Of a DNA stretch of 64,000 nucleotides, positions 42,877-60,368 are shown one piece after another. Origin of the DNA: DASSQJ01 sp963773655 (GTDB taxonomy: Bacteria; Actinomycetota; Actinomycetes; Actinomycetales; Dermatophilaceae); NCBI GenBank assembly GCA_963773655.1, contig CAVZBX010000005.1, positions 620,001 through 684,000 of the forward strand, given 5' to 3'. The notes under the pieces were generated by a model. It did no database searches and was not told the DNA's origin. It saw only the letters and a program-made list of their open reading frames with translations. Every line of letters starts with the position of its first letter. Position 1 is the first letter of the stretch. The translations under genes were made by a program, and so were the position numbers.

Positions 42877-43713
42877 TCAGCGCTTCTTGCCGGTGCGGCG
42901 GCGGCGGACGATCAGCTTGTCGCTGGGCTTGCCGGGGCGGCGGGTGCGGCCCTCGGGCTTGCCCCACGGGGACACCGGGTGGCGCCCACCGGACGTGCGA
43001 CCCTCGCCACCACCGTGCGGGTGGTCGACCGGGTTCATCACGACACCGCGGACGGTGGGGCGCTTGCCCTTCCACCGCATCCGGCCGGCCTTGCCCCAGT
43101 TGATGTTCGACTGCTCGGCGTTGCCGACCTCGCCGACGGTGGCGCGGCAGCGCACGTCGACGTTGCGGATCTCGCCGGAGGGCATGCGCAGCTGCGCGAA
43201 GGGGCCCTCCTTGGCGACGAGCTGCACGCGGACACCGGCGGAGCGCGCGATCTTCGCGCCGCCACCGGGCTTGAGCTCGACGGCGTGGATGACGGTACCG
43301 GTGGGGATGTTGCGCAGCGGCAGGCTGTTGCCCGGCTTGATGTCGGCCCCCGGACCGTTCTCGATCACCATGCCCTGCTCCAGGCCACGCGGCGCGAGGA
43401 TGTAGCGCTTCTCGCCGTCGGCGTAGTGCAGCAGCGCGATGCGCGCGGTGCGGTTGGGGTCGTACTCGATGTGCGCGACCTTGGCCGGCACGCCGTCCTT
43501 GTCGTGGCGACGGAAGTCGACGACGCGGTAGGCGCGCTTGTGGCCACCACCGATGTGGCGGGTCGTGATGCGGCCGTTGTTGTTGCGGCCGCCGCTCTTG
43601 GACAGCGGACGCACGAGGGACTTCTCGGGGGTGGAGCGGGTGACCTCGACGAAGTCGGCCACGCTCGACCCACGACGCCCAGGCGTCGTCGGCTTGTACT
43701 TGCGGATACCCAT
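42877..43713 (-). CDS. rplB: 50S ribosomal protein L2
   Basis: L2 (278 aa) is needed for subunit joining and supports peptidyl transfer. MGIRKYKPTTPGRRGSSVADF and the SH3-like domain are intact. The C-terminal RGVVMNPVDHPHGGGEGRTSGGRHPVSPWGKP holds the conserved histidine. It follows rplW by 22 bp. Confidence 0.98.
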   Translation of the reverse strand: MGIRKYKPTTPGRRGSSVADFVEVTRSTPEKSLVRPLSKSGGRNNNGRITTRHIGGGHKRAYRVVDFRRHDKDGVPAKVAHIEYDPNRTARIALLHYADGEKRYILAPRGLEQGMVIENGPGADIKPGNSLPLRNIPTGTVIHAVELKPGGGAKIARSAGVRVQLVAKEGPFAQLRMPSGEIRNVDVRCRATVGEVGNAEQSNINWGKAGRMRWKGKRPTVRGVVMNPVDHPHGGGEGRTSGGRHPVSPWGKPEGRTRRPGKPSDKLIVRRRRTGKKR

Positions 43714-43735
43714 TGGTGTCTCTACCTCACGTTCC

Positions 43736-44035
43736 TCAGGCGCCGGCGCTGCCGAAGATGTCGATCGAACCCTCGCGGAGGGTGACGATGGCGCGCTTGG
43801 TGTCCTTGCGCTTGCCGATGCCGAACCGGGTGCGGCGGGCCTTGCCCGGGCGGTTCATCGTGTGCACGGAGTCGACCTTGACGCCGAAGATCTCCTCGAC
43901 GGCGACCTTGATCTCGGTCTTGTTCGAGCGCGGGTCGACGATGAAGGTGTACTTGCCCTCGTCGAGGAGCCCGTAGGACTTCTCGGACACGACCGGCGCG
44001 ATCAGGATGTCGCGGGGGTTCTTGCCCTGGCTCAC
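43736..44035 (-). CDS. rplW: 50S ribosomal protein L23
   Basis: L23 (99 aa) docks trigger factor and SRP at the exit. DILIAPVVSEKSYGLLDEGKYTFIVDPRSNKTEIKVAVEEIFGVKV is the family core. The GTG start overlaps the rplD stop as GTGA. Confidence 0.97.
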   Translation of the reverse strand: MSQGKNPRDILIAPVVSEKSYGLLDEGKYTFIVDPRSNKTEIKVAVEEIFGVKVDSVHTMNRPGKARRTRFGIGKRKDTKRAIVTLREGSIDIFGSAGA

Positions 44036-44700
44036 TTCTCGTCCTCCTCGGCCTTCGCGGCGGACTTCTTGGCGGGGGTCTTCTTCGCGGGCTTCGCGAC
44101 CTCGACCTCGGCGCCGGTGAAGGCCTCGTAGGCCGCCTTGGTGAAGACGACGTCGTCGGCGCAGAGGACGTCGTAGGTGTTGAGCTGGTCGACCGCGAGC
44201 ACGTGGACGTCCGCGAGGTTGCGCACCGACTTCAGCGAGACGATGTCGCTGCGGTCGAGGACCACGAGCAGGTTGCGGCGCTCGCTGAGGCCGGCCAGCA
44301 GGTCCTTGGCGTCCTTGGTGGAGGGCGCCTCGCCGGAGACCAGGCTCTCGACGACGTGGATGCGGTCGTGGCGGGCCCGGTCGGAGAGGGCACCGCGCAG
44401 CGCGGCCGCCTTCATCTTCTTCGGGGTCCGCTGGGCGTAGTCGCGCGGCTGCGGGCCGTGGACGACGCCACCGCCGGCGAACTGCGGCGCGCGGGTCGAG
44501 CCCTGGCGGGCGCGACCGGTGCCCTTCTGACGGTAGGGCTTGCGGCCACCGCCGCGGACCTCGCCGCGGGTCTTCGTCGAGTGCGTGCCCTGGCGGGCGG
44601 CCGCGAGCTGGGCGACGACGACCTGGTGGATCAGCGGCACGTTGGTCTGGACGTCGAAGATCTCCCCGGGGAGGGTGACGTCGAGGGTCTTGGCGGTCAT
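44032..44700 (-). CDS. rplD: 50S ribosomal protein L4
   Basis: L4 (222 aa) reaches into the exit tunnel. The tunnel loop STKTRGEVRGGGRKPYRQKGTGRARQGSTRAPQFAGGGVVHGP is intact. The C-terminus carries a Lys/Ala-rich tail (AKPAKKTPAKKSAAKAEEDEK). ATG 44700 lies one base past the rplC stop. In E. coli L4 represses the S10 operon; no proof of that here. Confidence 0.97.
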   Translation of the reverse strand: MTAKTLDVTLPGEIFDVQTNVPLIHQVVVAQLAAARQGTHSTKTRGEVRGGGRKPYRQKGTGRARQGSTRAPQFAGGGVVHGPQPRDYAQRTPKKMKAAALRGALSDRARHDRIHVVESLVSGEAPSTKDAKDLLAGLSERRNLLVVLDRSDIVSLKSVRNLADVHVLAVDQLNTYDVLCADDVVFTKAAYEAFTGAEVEVAKPAKKTPAKKSAAKAEEDEK

Positions 44701-44701
44701 G

Positions 44702-45358
44702 TCAGGCCCCCTTCGCGGCGGAGCGGACGAGGACGACCGCGCCGCGGGGACCGGGGACGGCACCCTTGACGAGCAGCAGCCCCTTCTCGGCGTCCACGGC
44801 GTGGATCGTGAGGTTCTGGGTGGTCTGGCGCACGCCGCCCATCCGGCCGGCCATCCGCATCCCCTTGAAGACGCGGCCCGGGGTGGCGCAGCCACCGATC
44901 GAGCCCGGCTTGCGGTGGTTGCGGTGCGCGCCGTGGGAGGCGCTGACGCCGTGGAAGCCGTGACGCTTCATGACGCCGGCGAAGCCCTTGCCCTTGGTCG
45001 TCGCGCTGACGTCGACGCGCTGGCCGGGCTCGAAGGTGTCGGCACCGAGCTCCTGGCCGAGCGTGTACTCGGCGGCGTCGGCGGTGCGCAGCTCGACGAG
45101 GTGGCGGCGCGGGGTGACCCCGGCCTTCTCGAAGTGGCCGGCGAGCGGCTTGGTGACCTTGCGCGGGTCGACGGCGCCGTAGCCGAGCTGGACCGCCGCG
45201 TAGCCGTCGGTGTCCGCGTCGCGGACCTGGGTGACGACGTTCGGGCCGGCCTGGATCACGGTGACGGGCACGAGGCGGTTCTCGTCGTCCCACACCTGGG
45301 TCATGCCGAGCTTGGTGCCCAGCAGACCCTTCTGGGTCTTCGTGGCAGTGGTGGTCAT
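44702..45358 (-). CDS. rplC: 50S ribosomal protein L3
   Basis: L3 (218 aa) stabilises the peptidyl-transferase centre. GLLGTKLGMTQVWDDENRLVPVTVI and HGFHGVSASHGAHRNHRKPGSIGGCATPGRVFKGMRMAGRMG are diagnostic. It begins eight bp after rpsJ. Confidence 0.98.
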   Translation of the reverse strand: MTTTATKTQKGLLGTKLGMTQVWDDENRLVPVTVIQAGPNVVTQVRDADTDGYAAVQLGYGAVDPRKVTKPLAGHFEKAGVTPRRHLVELRTADAAEYTLGQELGADTFEPGQRVDVSATTKGKGFAGVMKRHGFHGVSASHGAHRNHRKPGSIGGCATPGRVFKGMRMAGRMGGVRQTTQNLTIHAVDAEKGLLLVKGAVPGPRGAVVLVRSAAKGA

Positions 45359-45366
45359 CGCGAGCC

Positions 45367-45675
45367 TCAGAGCTTGATCTCGATGTTGACGTCAGCCGGG
45401 AGGTCGAGACGCATCAGCGAGTCGACGGCCTTGGGCGTCGGGTCGATGATGTCGATGAGGCGCTTGTGGGTGCGCATCTCGAAGTGCTCGCGGCTGTCCT
45501 TGTACTTGTGCGGCGACCGGATGACGCAGAAGACGTTCTTCTCCGTCGGGAGCGGCACGGGGCCGACCACGGTCGCACCCGCGCGGGTCACGGTGTCGAC
45601 GATCTTGCGCGCCGAGCTGTCGATGACCTCGTGGTCATACGACTTCAACCGGATGCGGATCTTCTGTCCCGCCAT
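45367..45675 (-). CDS. rpsJ: 30S ribosomal protein S10
   Basis: S10 (102 aa) is the first gene of the S10 cluster and also works in NusB antitermination. AGQKIRIRLKSYDHEVIDSSARKIVDTVTRAGATVVGPVPLPT and SREHFEMRTHKRLIDI are typical. ATG 45675 follows a long leader of about 260 nt from the promoter at 45946-45975. Confidence 0.98.
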   Translation of the reverse strand: MAGQKIRIRLKSYDHEVIDSSARKIVDTVTRAGATVVGPVPLPTEKNVFCVIRSPHKYKDSREHFEMRTHKRLIDIIDPTPKAVDSLMRLDLPADVNIEIKL

Positions 45676-45945
45676 CTGATGTTCCGTCTCTCTCTCGCCG
45701 TCCATCTGTCTTGTGCCGGCACCCGTGGGGCCTCCGACCCCCGAGGTCGGGCGTGTCGTTCTCGCTCCGCAGGGCGAGGGGCGCACGGTCTCCCGTACCA
45801 CGTCCGTGGGTGTCGTCGGCTCCTGCTGGAACCGGACCTGGCTCTTCGGCGACGAGCCGCCCCGCCGTCGTGGCGGTTCGTGACCTCGTCGCGGTGGGCG
45901 CGTGCGATCCTCTCGGGCCGCTCACGCACGCCAAGCAACCTGAAC

Positions 45946-45975
45946 AGTGTGCCAGAGGCGTGCACCCTCGACCAA
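45946..45975 (-). promoter_or_regulatory. S10 operon (rpsJ) promoter
   Basis: On the minus strand GATTTGGTC (-35 TTGGTC, 45970-45975) is followed by 18 bp and CACACT (45946-45951). It has the same GATTTGG signature as the rplM, rpsL and rplJ promoters. Confidence 0.65.
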
Positions 45976-46194
45976 ATCGAGGCGGCCCTCCCCTGCCACG
46001 GGCCGCGAGACCGCCCGTGAGGCCCGCGGCCCGGCCCCACCGGGCCCCGCGCCGCCCCCGGTCCAGCGGAGTCAGGAGCACCCCGCCGGCCCGTCCCCCG
46101 CGGAGCCTCGCAGCACCCCCTCCCGGCACGGGTGACCGCTCAGGACGCCACGGCACCCGGAGCCCACGACGTCCTCCTGACTCCACCAGGCGTG

Positions 46195-46234
46195 CGAGAG
46201 GGCCCGCACACCTCGTGGTGTGCGGGCCCTCTCG
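46195..46234. terminator. Terminator hairpin downstream of tuf
   Basis: CGAGAGGGCCCGCACACC (46195-46212) is perfectly complementary to 46217-46234, with loop TCGT. It lies about 65 bp past the tuf stop and ends the rpsL-rpsG-fusA-tuf unit. Confidence 0.8.
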
Positions 46235-46273
46235 GTCCACCGGGAGCGAAGCGGGCCTCGCCCTCCCCGGGGT

Positions 46274-46298
46274 CCACGGGGGGCGAAGCCCCCCGTGG
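46274..46298. terminator. CACGGGGGGC-type hairpin at the tuf stop
   Basis: CCACGGGGGGC (46274-46284) pairs with 46288-46298 over a GAA loop, one base from the tuf stop. It is the same family as the rpsM and rpsD 3' hairpins. Confidence 0.7.
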
Positions 46299-46299
46299 G

Positions 46300-47496
<1,197 letters not shown>

Positions 47497-47617
47497 TTGA
47501 TGTCCTCCTCAGGACTCTTCTAGGTGAACGCCGAAACGACCGGGCAGGACGTGGCGTCGTCTGTGGGTGTGTGGATGCGTGTCTCTGCTCAGCGCAGACC
47601 AGCGACCAGTCTAGCGG

Positions 47618-49732
47618 TCACTCGCCGCGCGTCTTCTTGATGATCTCCTCGGCCACCGACTTGGGGACCTCGGCGTAGGAGTCGAACTCCATCGAGTAGT
47701 TCGCCCGGCCCTGGGTCTTGGACCTCAGGTCGCCGACGTACCCGAACATCTCCGACAGGGGGACCAGGCCGCGCACGACCTTGGCGCCGCTGATGTCCTC
47801 CATGGCCTGGATGTGGCCCCGGCGGGAGTTGATGTCGCCGATGACGTCGCCCATGTAGTCCTCGGGCGTGCGGACCTCCACCGCCATCATCGGCTCGAGG
47901 AGCACCGGCTCGCACTTGCGCACGGCCTCCTTGAGCGCCATCGAGCCGGCGATCTTGAACGCCATCTCGGAGGAGTCGACGTCGTGCGCCTGGCCGTCGA
48001 GCAGGGTGGCCTTGATGCCGACGAGCGGGTAGCCCGCGAGCACGCCGTACTGCATCGCGTCCTGGATGCCGTGGTCGACCGACGGGATGTACTCGCGCGG
48101 CACGCGGCCACCGGTGACCTTGTTCTGGAACTCGTAGAGCTCGCCCTCGCCGGTGTCGAGCGGCTCGAGCGCGATCTGGACCTTCGCGAACTGGCCCGAC
48201 CCACCCGTCTGCTTCTTGTGGGTGTAGTCGTACCGCTCGATCGCGCGGCGGATGGTCTCGCGGTAGGCCACCTGCGGCTTGCCGACGTTGGCCTCGACCT
48301 TGAACTCGCGCTTCATCCGGTCCACGAGGATGTCGAGGTGGAGCTCGCCCATGCCGGCGATGATCGTCTGGCCCGTCTCGTCGTCGAGGGTGACCTGGAA
48401 GGTGGGGTCCTCCTCGGCGAGCTTCTGGATCGCGGTGGAGAGCTTCTCCTGGTCGCTCTTGGTCTTCGGCTCGATCGCGACCTGGATGACCGGCTCGGGG
48501 AAGGTCATCGACTCCAGGACGACCGGCTTGTCGAGGTCGCACAGGGTGTCGCCGGTGGTCGTGGCCTTCAGGCCGATGGCGGCGTAGATGTGGCCCGCCA
48601 TCGCGTCCTCGACCGGGTTCTCCTTGTTGGCGTGCATCTGGAACAGCTTCCCGATGCGCTCCTTCTTCACCTTGGTGCTGTTGAGCACCTGGGTGCCGGC
48701 GGAGATGTGCCCGGAGTAGACGCGGATGAAGGTGAGGGTCCCGAAGAACGGGTGCGAGGCGACCTTGAAGGCGAGCGCGGAGAACGGCTCGTCCTTGCTC
48801 GGGTGGCGCTCGACCTTCTCCTCCTCGTTGCCGGGGGCGTGACCCTCCATGGCCGGCACGTCGACCGGCGAGGGGAGGTAGTCGACGACGGCGTCGAGCA
48901 TCGGCTGGACGCCACGGTTCTTGAACGCGGAGCCGCAGAGGACCGGGTAGACCTCCGAGCTGATGGTCAGCTTGCGGATGCCGGCCTTGAGCTCCTCGGG
49001 GCTCACCTCGCCGCCCTCGAGGTACTTCTCCATGAGGTCGTCGTCGGACTCGGCGACGCGCTCGACGAGGTGCTGCCGGTACTCCTCGGCCTTCTCGGCG
49101 AGGTCGGCCGGGATCTCCTGGATCTCGTACTTGGCGCCGAGGGTGACGTCACCCTTGGCGTCGCCCTCCCAGACGAGCGCGCGCTTGTAGACCAGGTCGA
49201 TGACGCCGACGAAGTCGGACTCGGCGCCGATCGGCAGCTGGAGCACCAGCGGCTCCGCGCCGAGGCGGTCCTTGATGGTGTCGACGGTGAAGTAGAAGTC
49301 CGCTCCGAGCTTGTCCATCTTGTTGACGAAGCAGATCCGCGGCACGCCGTACTTGTCGGCCTGGCGCCACACGGTCTCGGACTGCGGCTCGACACCCTCC
49401 TTGCCGTCGAAGACGGCGACGGCGCCGTCGAGGACGCGCAGCGAGCGCTCCACCTCGACGGTGAAGTCGACGTGGCCGGGGGTGTCGATGATGTTGATCT
49501 GGTGGCCCTCCCAGAAGGAGGTGACCGCCGCGGAGGTGATGGTGATCCCCCGCTCCTTCTCCTGCTCCATCCAGTCGGTGGTCGAGGCGCCGTCGTGCGT
49601 CTCGCCCATCTTCCGGTTGACGCCGGTGTAGAAGAGGATGCGCTCCGTCGCCGTCGTCTTGCCGGCGTCGATGTGCGCCATGATGCCGATGTTGCGGACC
49701 TTCTTGAGGTCCGTCAGGACGTCCTGTGCCAC
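47618..49732 (-). CDS. fusA: Elongation factor G
   Basis: EF-G (704 aa) drives translocation and, with RRF, recycling. The P-loop is MAHIDAGKTT, with DTPGHVDFTVEVERSLRVLDGAV and FVNKMDKLGADF. Domain IV includes TGGSGQFAKVQIALEP and REYIPSVDHGIQDAMQ. GTG 49732 is chosen because it precedes the conserved VAQDVLTDLKKVRNIGIMAH; the longer frame is low-complexity. Confidence 0.98.
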   Translation of the reverse strand: MAQDVLTDLKKVRNIGIMAHIDAGKTTATERILFYTGVNRKMGETHDGASTTDWMEQEKERGITITSAAVTSFWEGHQINIIDTPGHVDFTVEVERSLRVLDGAVAVFDGKEGVEPQSETVWRQADKYGVPRICFVNKMDKLGADFYFTVDTIKDRLGAEPLVLQLPIGAESDFVGVIDLVYKRALVWEGDAKGDVTLGAKYEIQEIPADLAEKAEEYRQHLVERVAESDDDLMEKYLEGGEVSPEELKAGIRKLTISSEVYPVLCGSAFKNRGVQPMLDAVVDYLPSPVDVPAMEGHAPGNEEEKVERHPSKDEPFSALAFKVASHPFFGTLTFIRVYSGHISAGTQVLNSTKVKKERIGKLFQMHANKENPVEDAMAGHIYAAIGLKATTTGDTLCDLDKPVVLESMTFPEPVIQVAIEPKTKSDQEKLSTAIQKLAEEDPTFQVTLDDETGQTIIAGMGELHLDILVDRMKREFKVEANVGKPQVAYRETIRRAIERYDYTHKKQTGGSGQFAKVQIALEPLDTGEGELYEFQNKVTGGRVPREYIPSVDHGIQDAMQYGVLAGYPLVGIKATLLDGQAHDVDSSEMAFKIAGSMALKEAVRKCEPVLLEPMMAVEVRTPEDYMGDVIGDINSRRGHIQAMEDISGAKVVRGLVPLSEMFGYVGDLRSKTQGRANYSMEFDSYAEVPKSVAEEIIKKTRGE

Positions 49733-49803
49733 GTTCAGTGCTCTCGTCTCGTCGCGGTGGGGTGTGCGGTTCGGTGCGCGGCGTGGGCCACCGGTGCTCC
49801 CGG

Positions 49804-49828
49804 GGCCGGCCACGGTCGGTGGCCGGCC
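49804..49828. terminator. Hairpin between rpsG and fusA
   Basis: GGCCGGCCAC (49804-49813) pairs with GTGGCCGGCC (49819-49828) over a five-base loop, 13 bp past the rpsG stop. It is probably a read-through attenuator or processing site because fusA follows on the same strand. Confidence 0.5.
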
Positions 49829-49841
49829 TCCGGGGAGGTGG

Positions 49842-50312
49842 TCACCAGCGGTAGTGGGCGAAGGCCTTGTTCGACTCGGCCATCTTGTGGGTGTCCTCGC
49901 GGCGCTTCACCGCGGCACCCAGGCCGTTGGAGGCGTCGAGGATCTCGTTCATCAGGCGCTCGGTCATCGTCTTCTCGCGACGCTGGCGCGAGTAGCCGAC
50001 GAGCCAGCGCAACGACAGCGTCGTGGCGCGGTTCGGCTTGACCTCGACGGGCACCTGGTAGGTGGCGCCACCGACCCGGCGGGACTTGACCTCGAGGGTC
50101 GGCCGGATGTTGTCGAGGGCGCGCTTGAGCGTCTGCACCGGGTCGGTGCCGGTCTTGTCGCGGCAGCCATCGAGGGCGCCGTAGACGATGCGCTCGGCGG
50201 TGGACTTCTTGCCGTCGAGGAGGACCTTGTTGACGAGCGCGGTCACCAGCGGGGACTGGTGGACCGGGTCGATGACGAGCGGCCGCTTCGGAGCGGGACC
50301 CTTGCGTGGCAT
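49842..50312 (-). CDS. rpsG: 30S ribosomal protein S7
   Basis: S7 (156 aa) organises the 16S 3' domain and in E. coli represses its operon. MPRKGPAPKRPLVIDPVHQSPLVTALVNKVLLDGKKSTAERIVYGAL and VGYSRQRREKTMTERLMNEILDA are typical. Its ATG overlaps the rpsL stop by one base (TGATG). Confidence 0.98.
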   Translation of the reverse strand: MPRKGPAPKRPLVIDPVHQSPLVTALVNKVLLDGKKSTAERIVYGALDGCRDKTGTDPVQTLKRALDNIRPTLEVKSRRVGGATYQVPVEVKPNRATTLSLRWLVGYSRQRREKTMTERLMNEILDASNGLGAAVKRREDTHKMAESNKAFAHYRW

Positions 50313-50686
50313 CAGCCCTTCACCTTCTTCGCGCCGTAACGGCTGCGCGCCTGCTTGCGGTCGCGGACGCCCTGCGTGTCGAGCGCGCCGCGGATGATCT
50401 TGTAGCGCACGCCGGGCAGGTCCTTCACCCGACCGCCGCGGACGAGCACCATCGAGTGCTCCTGGAGGTTGTGGCCGACACCCGGGATGTAGGCGGTGAC
50501 CTCGATGCCGCTCGTGAGGCGCACTCGGGCGACCTTGCGGAGGGCGGAGTTCGGCTTCTTGGGGGTGGTGGTGTACACGCGGGTGCACACACCACGGCGC
50601 TGCGGAGAGCCCTTGAGGGCAGGGGTCTTGGCCTTCGCGGCCTTGTCCTGCCGGCCCTTGCGCACCAGCTGGTTGATGGTAGGCAA
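50312..50686 (-). CDS. rpsL: 30S ribosomal protein S12
   Basis: S12 (124 aa) sits at the decoding centre. MPTINQLVRKGRQ, TTPKKPNSALRKVARVRL and RGGRVKDLPGVRYKIIRG are intact. K43 (PKKPNS) and the Lys of GGRVKDLPG, the positions changed in streptomycin resistance, are wild type. It heads rpsL-rpsG-fusA-tuf from a promoter at 50931-50960 with a leader of about 240 nt. Confidence 0.98.
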   Translation of the reverse strand: MPTINQLVRKGRQDKAAKAKTPALKGSPQRRGVCTRVYTTTPKKPNSALRKVARVRLTSGIEVTAYIPGVGHNLQEHSMVLVRGGRVKDLPGVRYKIIRGALDTQGVRDRKQARSRYGAKKVKG

Positions 50687-51095
50687 CCTGGGTCCTTACG
50701 TCTGGGTCTGGTCAAGCCGCGGCGTCGGTGCCGCGGCTCCTTGAGGTGTCCGGTGTTCGGCCCCCGCGGTCGGGAGTGTCGTACCGGTGCTCTTCCCTGC
50801 ACTCCCCATGCGCCATCCCGGTGTCCGCGATGAAGAGGGGCGCCCGGCAAGAGGTGGGCGAGGCCGTGCTCGACGCCTCCCGGCGATGAGCTCGGCTCCA
50901 AGGTCTGGACCTAGCCAGACACGATGACCCAGAATACCGGCCCGCGCACAGGCGGTCCAAATCGGTTGCCGTGCGGCGACCTCGCCGCTCGACGCTCCCC
51001 GGACGACGTCGCGGGCTGGTCCGGTCTTCCCGCGACGTGTGCACCGCGCCGCGGCGGGCCCGGAGCAGCCCCATGACGCGCCGCGGCGGTGCCGG
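50687..51095. other. rpsL upstream region and leader
   Basis: No gene is supported in these 409 bases. They contain the rpsL leader with a hairpin (AGCCGCGGC at 50715-50723 with 50730-50738), the rpsL promoter (50931-50960), and GC-rich sequence up to the GNAT gene end. Confidence 0.75.
50931..50960 (-). promoter_or_regulatory. rpsL operon promoter
   Basis: On the minus strand GATTTGGAC (-35 TTGGAC, 50955-50960), an 18-bp spacer and TATTCT (50931-50936) form the best promoter of the set. Confidence 0.75.
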
Positions 51096-51626
51096 TCAGG
51101 CCACGCGGTCGAAGGCCCGCGCGTAGCGGAACGGGCCCGCGAGTCCGGGGCGCCAGGCCCGCAACCGCTTGACCTGGAAGTACGACTCTCCCCACGGTCC
51201 CGGCGACCCGATGCCGTGTCCGGACGCCGGCTCGAAGCCGAAGGCGCCGTAGTACTCCGGGTCGCCGAGGAGCACCAGCGCCGGCTCTCCGCGCTGGTCG
51301 GCGGTGGCGACGACGGCGGCCATCAGCGCGGAGCCGATGCCCTGACGCTGCAGGTGCGGCCGCACGGCGATCGGGCCCAGCCCCACCGAGGGCCCCTCCC
51401 CCATCGTCGCCCGGCTGCAGGCGACGTAGCCCGCGACCTCGCCGTCGAGCTCGGCGACGAAGGTGAGGCCGGGCAGGAGGTCCCCGTCGCTGCGCAGGTC
51501 GTCGGCCAGCACCGACTCCGCCGCGTGACCGGAGTCCCCGGCCGGCTCGAACGCGGCGTCGAGCAGGTCGCGGATGCCGTCGACGTCGGCGGGGTGCTCG
51601 GGCCGGATGACGAGGTCGGGTCGCAC
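51096..51626 (-). CDS. GNAT family N-acetyltransferase
   Basis: This 176-residue protein begins RPDLVIRPEHPADVDGIRDLLDAAF. The acetyl-CoA pyrophosphate loop is VRPHLQRQGIGSALM, preceded by GPIAV. The C-terminal LLGDPEYYGAFGFEPA is typical of YhbS-like acetyltransferases. GTG 51626 is chosen because GGGGAGG lies about nine bases upstream; GTG 51644 is six codons earlier. The substrate is unknown. It lies between rpoC and the rpsL operon, where relatives usually have few genes. Confidence 0.9.
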   Translation of the reverse strand: MRPDLVIRPEHPADVDGIRDLLDAAFEPAGDSGHAAESVLADDLRSDGDLLPGLTFVAELDGEVAGYVACSRATMGEGPSVGLGPIAVRPHLQRQGIGSALMAAVVATADQRGEPALVLLGDPEYYGAFGFEPASGHGIGSPGPWGESYFQVKRLRAWRPGLAGPFRYARAFDRVA

Positions 51627-51685
51627 GTCGTCATCCTCCCCCACGTCCGGCTCGTGCCGTGCACCGAGGGCCGGTGCGGACCGTG

Positions 51686-51767
51686 AGGGGCGCGCCGGCG
51701 ACCCAGGGCCACCGGGACCGGGGCTCAGGGGCGCGCCGGCGACTCAGCGCCACCGGGACCGGGGCTC
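51686..51767. repeat. 41-bp tandem duplication between two genes
   Basis: Units 51686-51726 and 51727-51767, beginning AGGGGCGCGCCGGCGAC, differ at two positions; a third partial unit starts at 51768. The second unit ends in the stop codon of the spermidine-synthase-like gene. Confidence 0.85.
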
Positions 51768-52518
51768 AGGGGCGCGGAGCCCGCTGGAGGGCGTACACGG
51801 CGTACTCGAGGAGCCGGCCGTCCCGGTCGACACCGAGGACCTCCTCGTCGACGCGGTCGCCCGGCCCGGCGACCGCCTCCAGCGCGGCGAGCAGCCGGGG
51901 CGCGACGTGCGAGGACCAGACGGCGAGGACCCCGCCGGGTGCGAGCACGGAGCGCGCGGCCGTGAGCGCCGGGACGCGGTACAGCTGCGCGTTCGCCCGG
52001 TGCACGAGGAACCCCGGCCCGTTGTCGACGTCGAGCAGCACCAGGTCCCACGGGCCGGTCGCGGCCGTGCAGCCGCGGAGGACGTCGGCGACGTCGGCCA
52101 CGTGGAGGCGGCACCGCGCCGACTCCAGCCCCGACAGCTCGGGCACCAGGCCGGCCCGGGCCCAGCGGACGAGCGGCGCGGCCAGCTCGACGACGTCGAC
52201 CCGCCGCACCCGCGGGTCGGCCAGCACCGCCCGCGTCGTGAACCCCAGCCCGAGCCCACCGACGAGCACCCGGGCCGGCCGCGGGTGCCGGGCCAGCGCC
52301 CGGCTCGCGAGCAGCACCTCGGTGGAGGTGTCGACGGTGTCCATGGCGAACGCGCCGTCGACGACGAGCTCGAGCACGTCGCCGCGCCGCCGCAGGGCGA
52401 CCTCGCCGTGGTCGGTGCCCTCCCGCACCACGGTCACGGACGGGTCCGCGCCCGCGGGCCGGGGCGCCCGAGCCGGTGTCGCACCGTCCGCAGGGGTACC
52501 GGTGGGGTGGTCGCTCAT
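51766..52518 (-). CDS. Spermidine synthase-like methyltransferase-fold protein
   Basis: This 250-residue protein has a Rossmann-type core: VLVGGLGLGFTTRAVLADPRVRRVDVVELAAPLV (nucleotide-binding glycine loop and acidic end) and WDLVLLDVDNGP. FMT-type spermidine synthase residues for putrescine binding are not clear, and no SAM decarboxylase gene is adjacent, so polyamine synthesis is not established. ATG 52518 (MSDHPTGTP) is used; a Pro/Ala-rich N-terminal stretch of about 30 residues precedes the core. Confidence 0.8.
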   Translation of the reverse strand: MSDHPTGTPADGATPARAPRPAGADPSVTVVREGTDHGEVALRRRGDVLELVVDGAFAMDTVDTSTEVLLASRALARHPRPARVLVGGLGLGFTTRAVLADPRVRRVDVVELAAPLVRWARAGLVPELSGLESARCRLHVADVADVLRGCTAATGPWDLVLLDVDNGPGFLVHRANAQLYRVPALTAARSVLAPGGVLAVWSSHVAPRLLAALEAVAGPGDRVDEEVLGVDRDGRLLEYAVYALQRAPRP

Positions 52519-52674
52519 CGGGGCCAGCGACTCCGCACGCGCCCCATCATCCACCCACGCCCGGCGCGGTCGGGAGCAGACCGTCCGGCCATGGGCCCGC
52601 GGGGGCTGCTCCCGGGCGCGCGGGACGGCGCCGGGTCGGGTGGGCGTCGCCGCGCTCCCGCGCCGGGAAGACGC

Positions 52675-52719
52675 CGAGGGCGGGCGCCCGGTGGTGACCC
52701 ACCGTGGCGCCCGCCCTCG
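52675..52719. terminator. Terminator hairpin after rpoC
   Basis: CGAGGGCGGGCGCC and its perfect complement form the outer stem, with an inner CGGTGG/CCACCG stem. The structure spans 45 bases and lies 21 bp past the rpoC stop. Confidence 0.8.
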
Positions 52720-52740
52720 TGCGGTGCCGGTCCGGCCGGC

Positions 52741-56628
<3,888 letters not shown>

Positions 56629-56721
56629 GTCGTGCTTCCTTACTCTCGTTCTCGCTGAACGTTCAGTCTTCGGTGTGCCCGGGCCTCACGCCCGGACACG
56701 CTGCGCTCGCGGTTCCCCGGG

Positions 56722-60210
<3,489 letters not shown>

Positions 60211-60368
60211 GGATGGTTCCTTCCACGGGCCTGTTCAGACTTAACGTGGCCGCTCCCCACCGCCGTGCCGTCCAGTCCGAGGCGTCCGGTCCACCGGTTC
60301 AGCCGGGGGCATGACGACGCGACGGCTCGTCGACGAGCGAGGGAAGTTAGGGGGCAGCGCAAAGGAAT

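Larger units (their letters stand above)
45676..46299. other. tuf-rpsJ intergenic region with promoter, leader and terminators
   Basis: No gene is supported in these 624 bases. From the right they hold the tuf-proximal hairpin (46274-46298), an 18-bp terminator stem (46195-46234), GC-rich sequence with many short inverted repeats, the S10 promoter (45946-45975) and the rpsJ leader. The size of the leader leaves room for regulation by a ribosomal protein, but no known leader fold was recognised. Confidence 0.75.
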
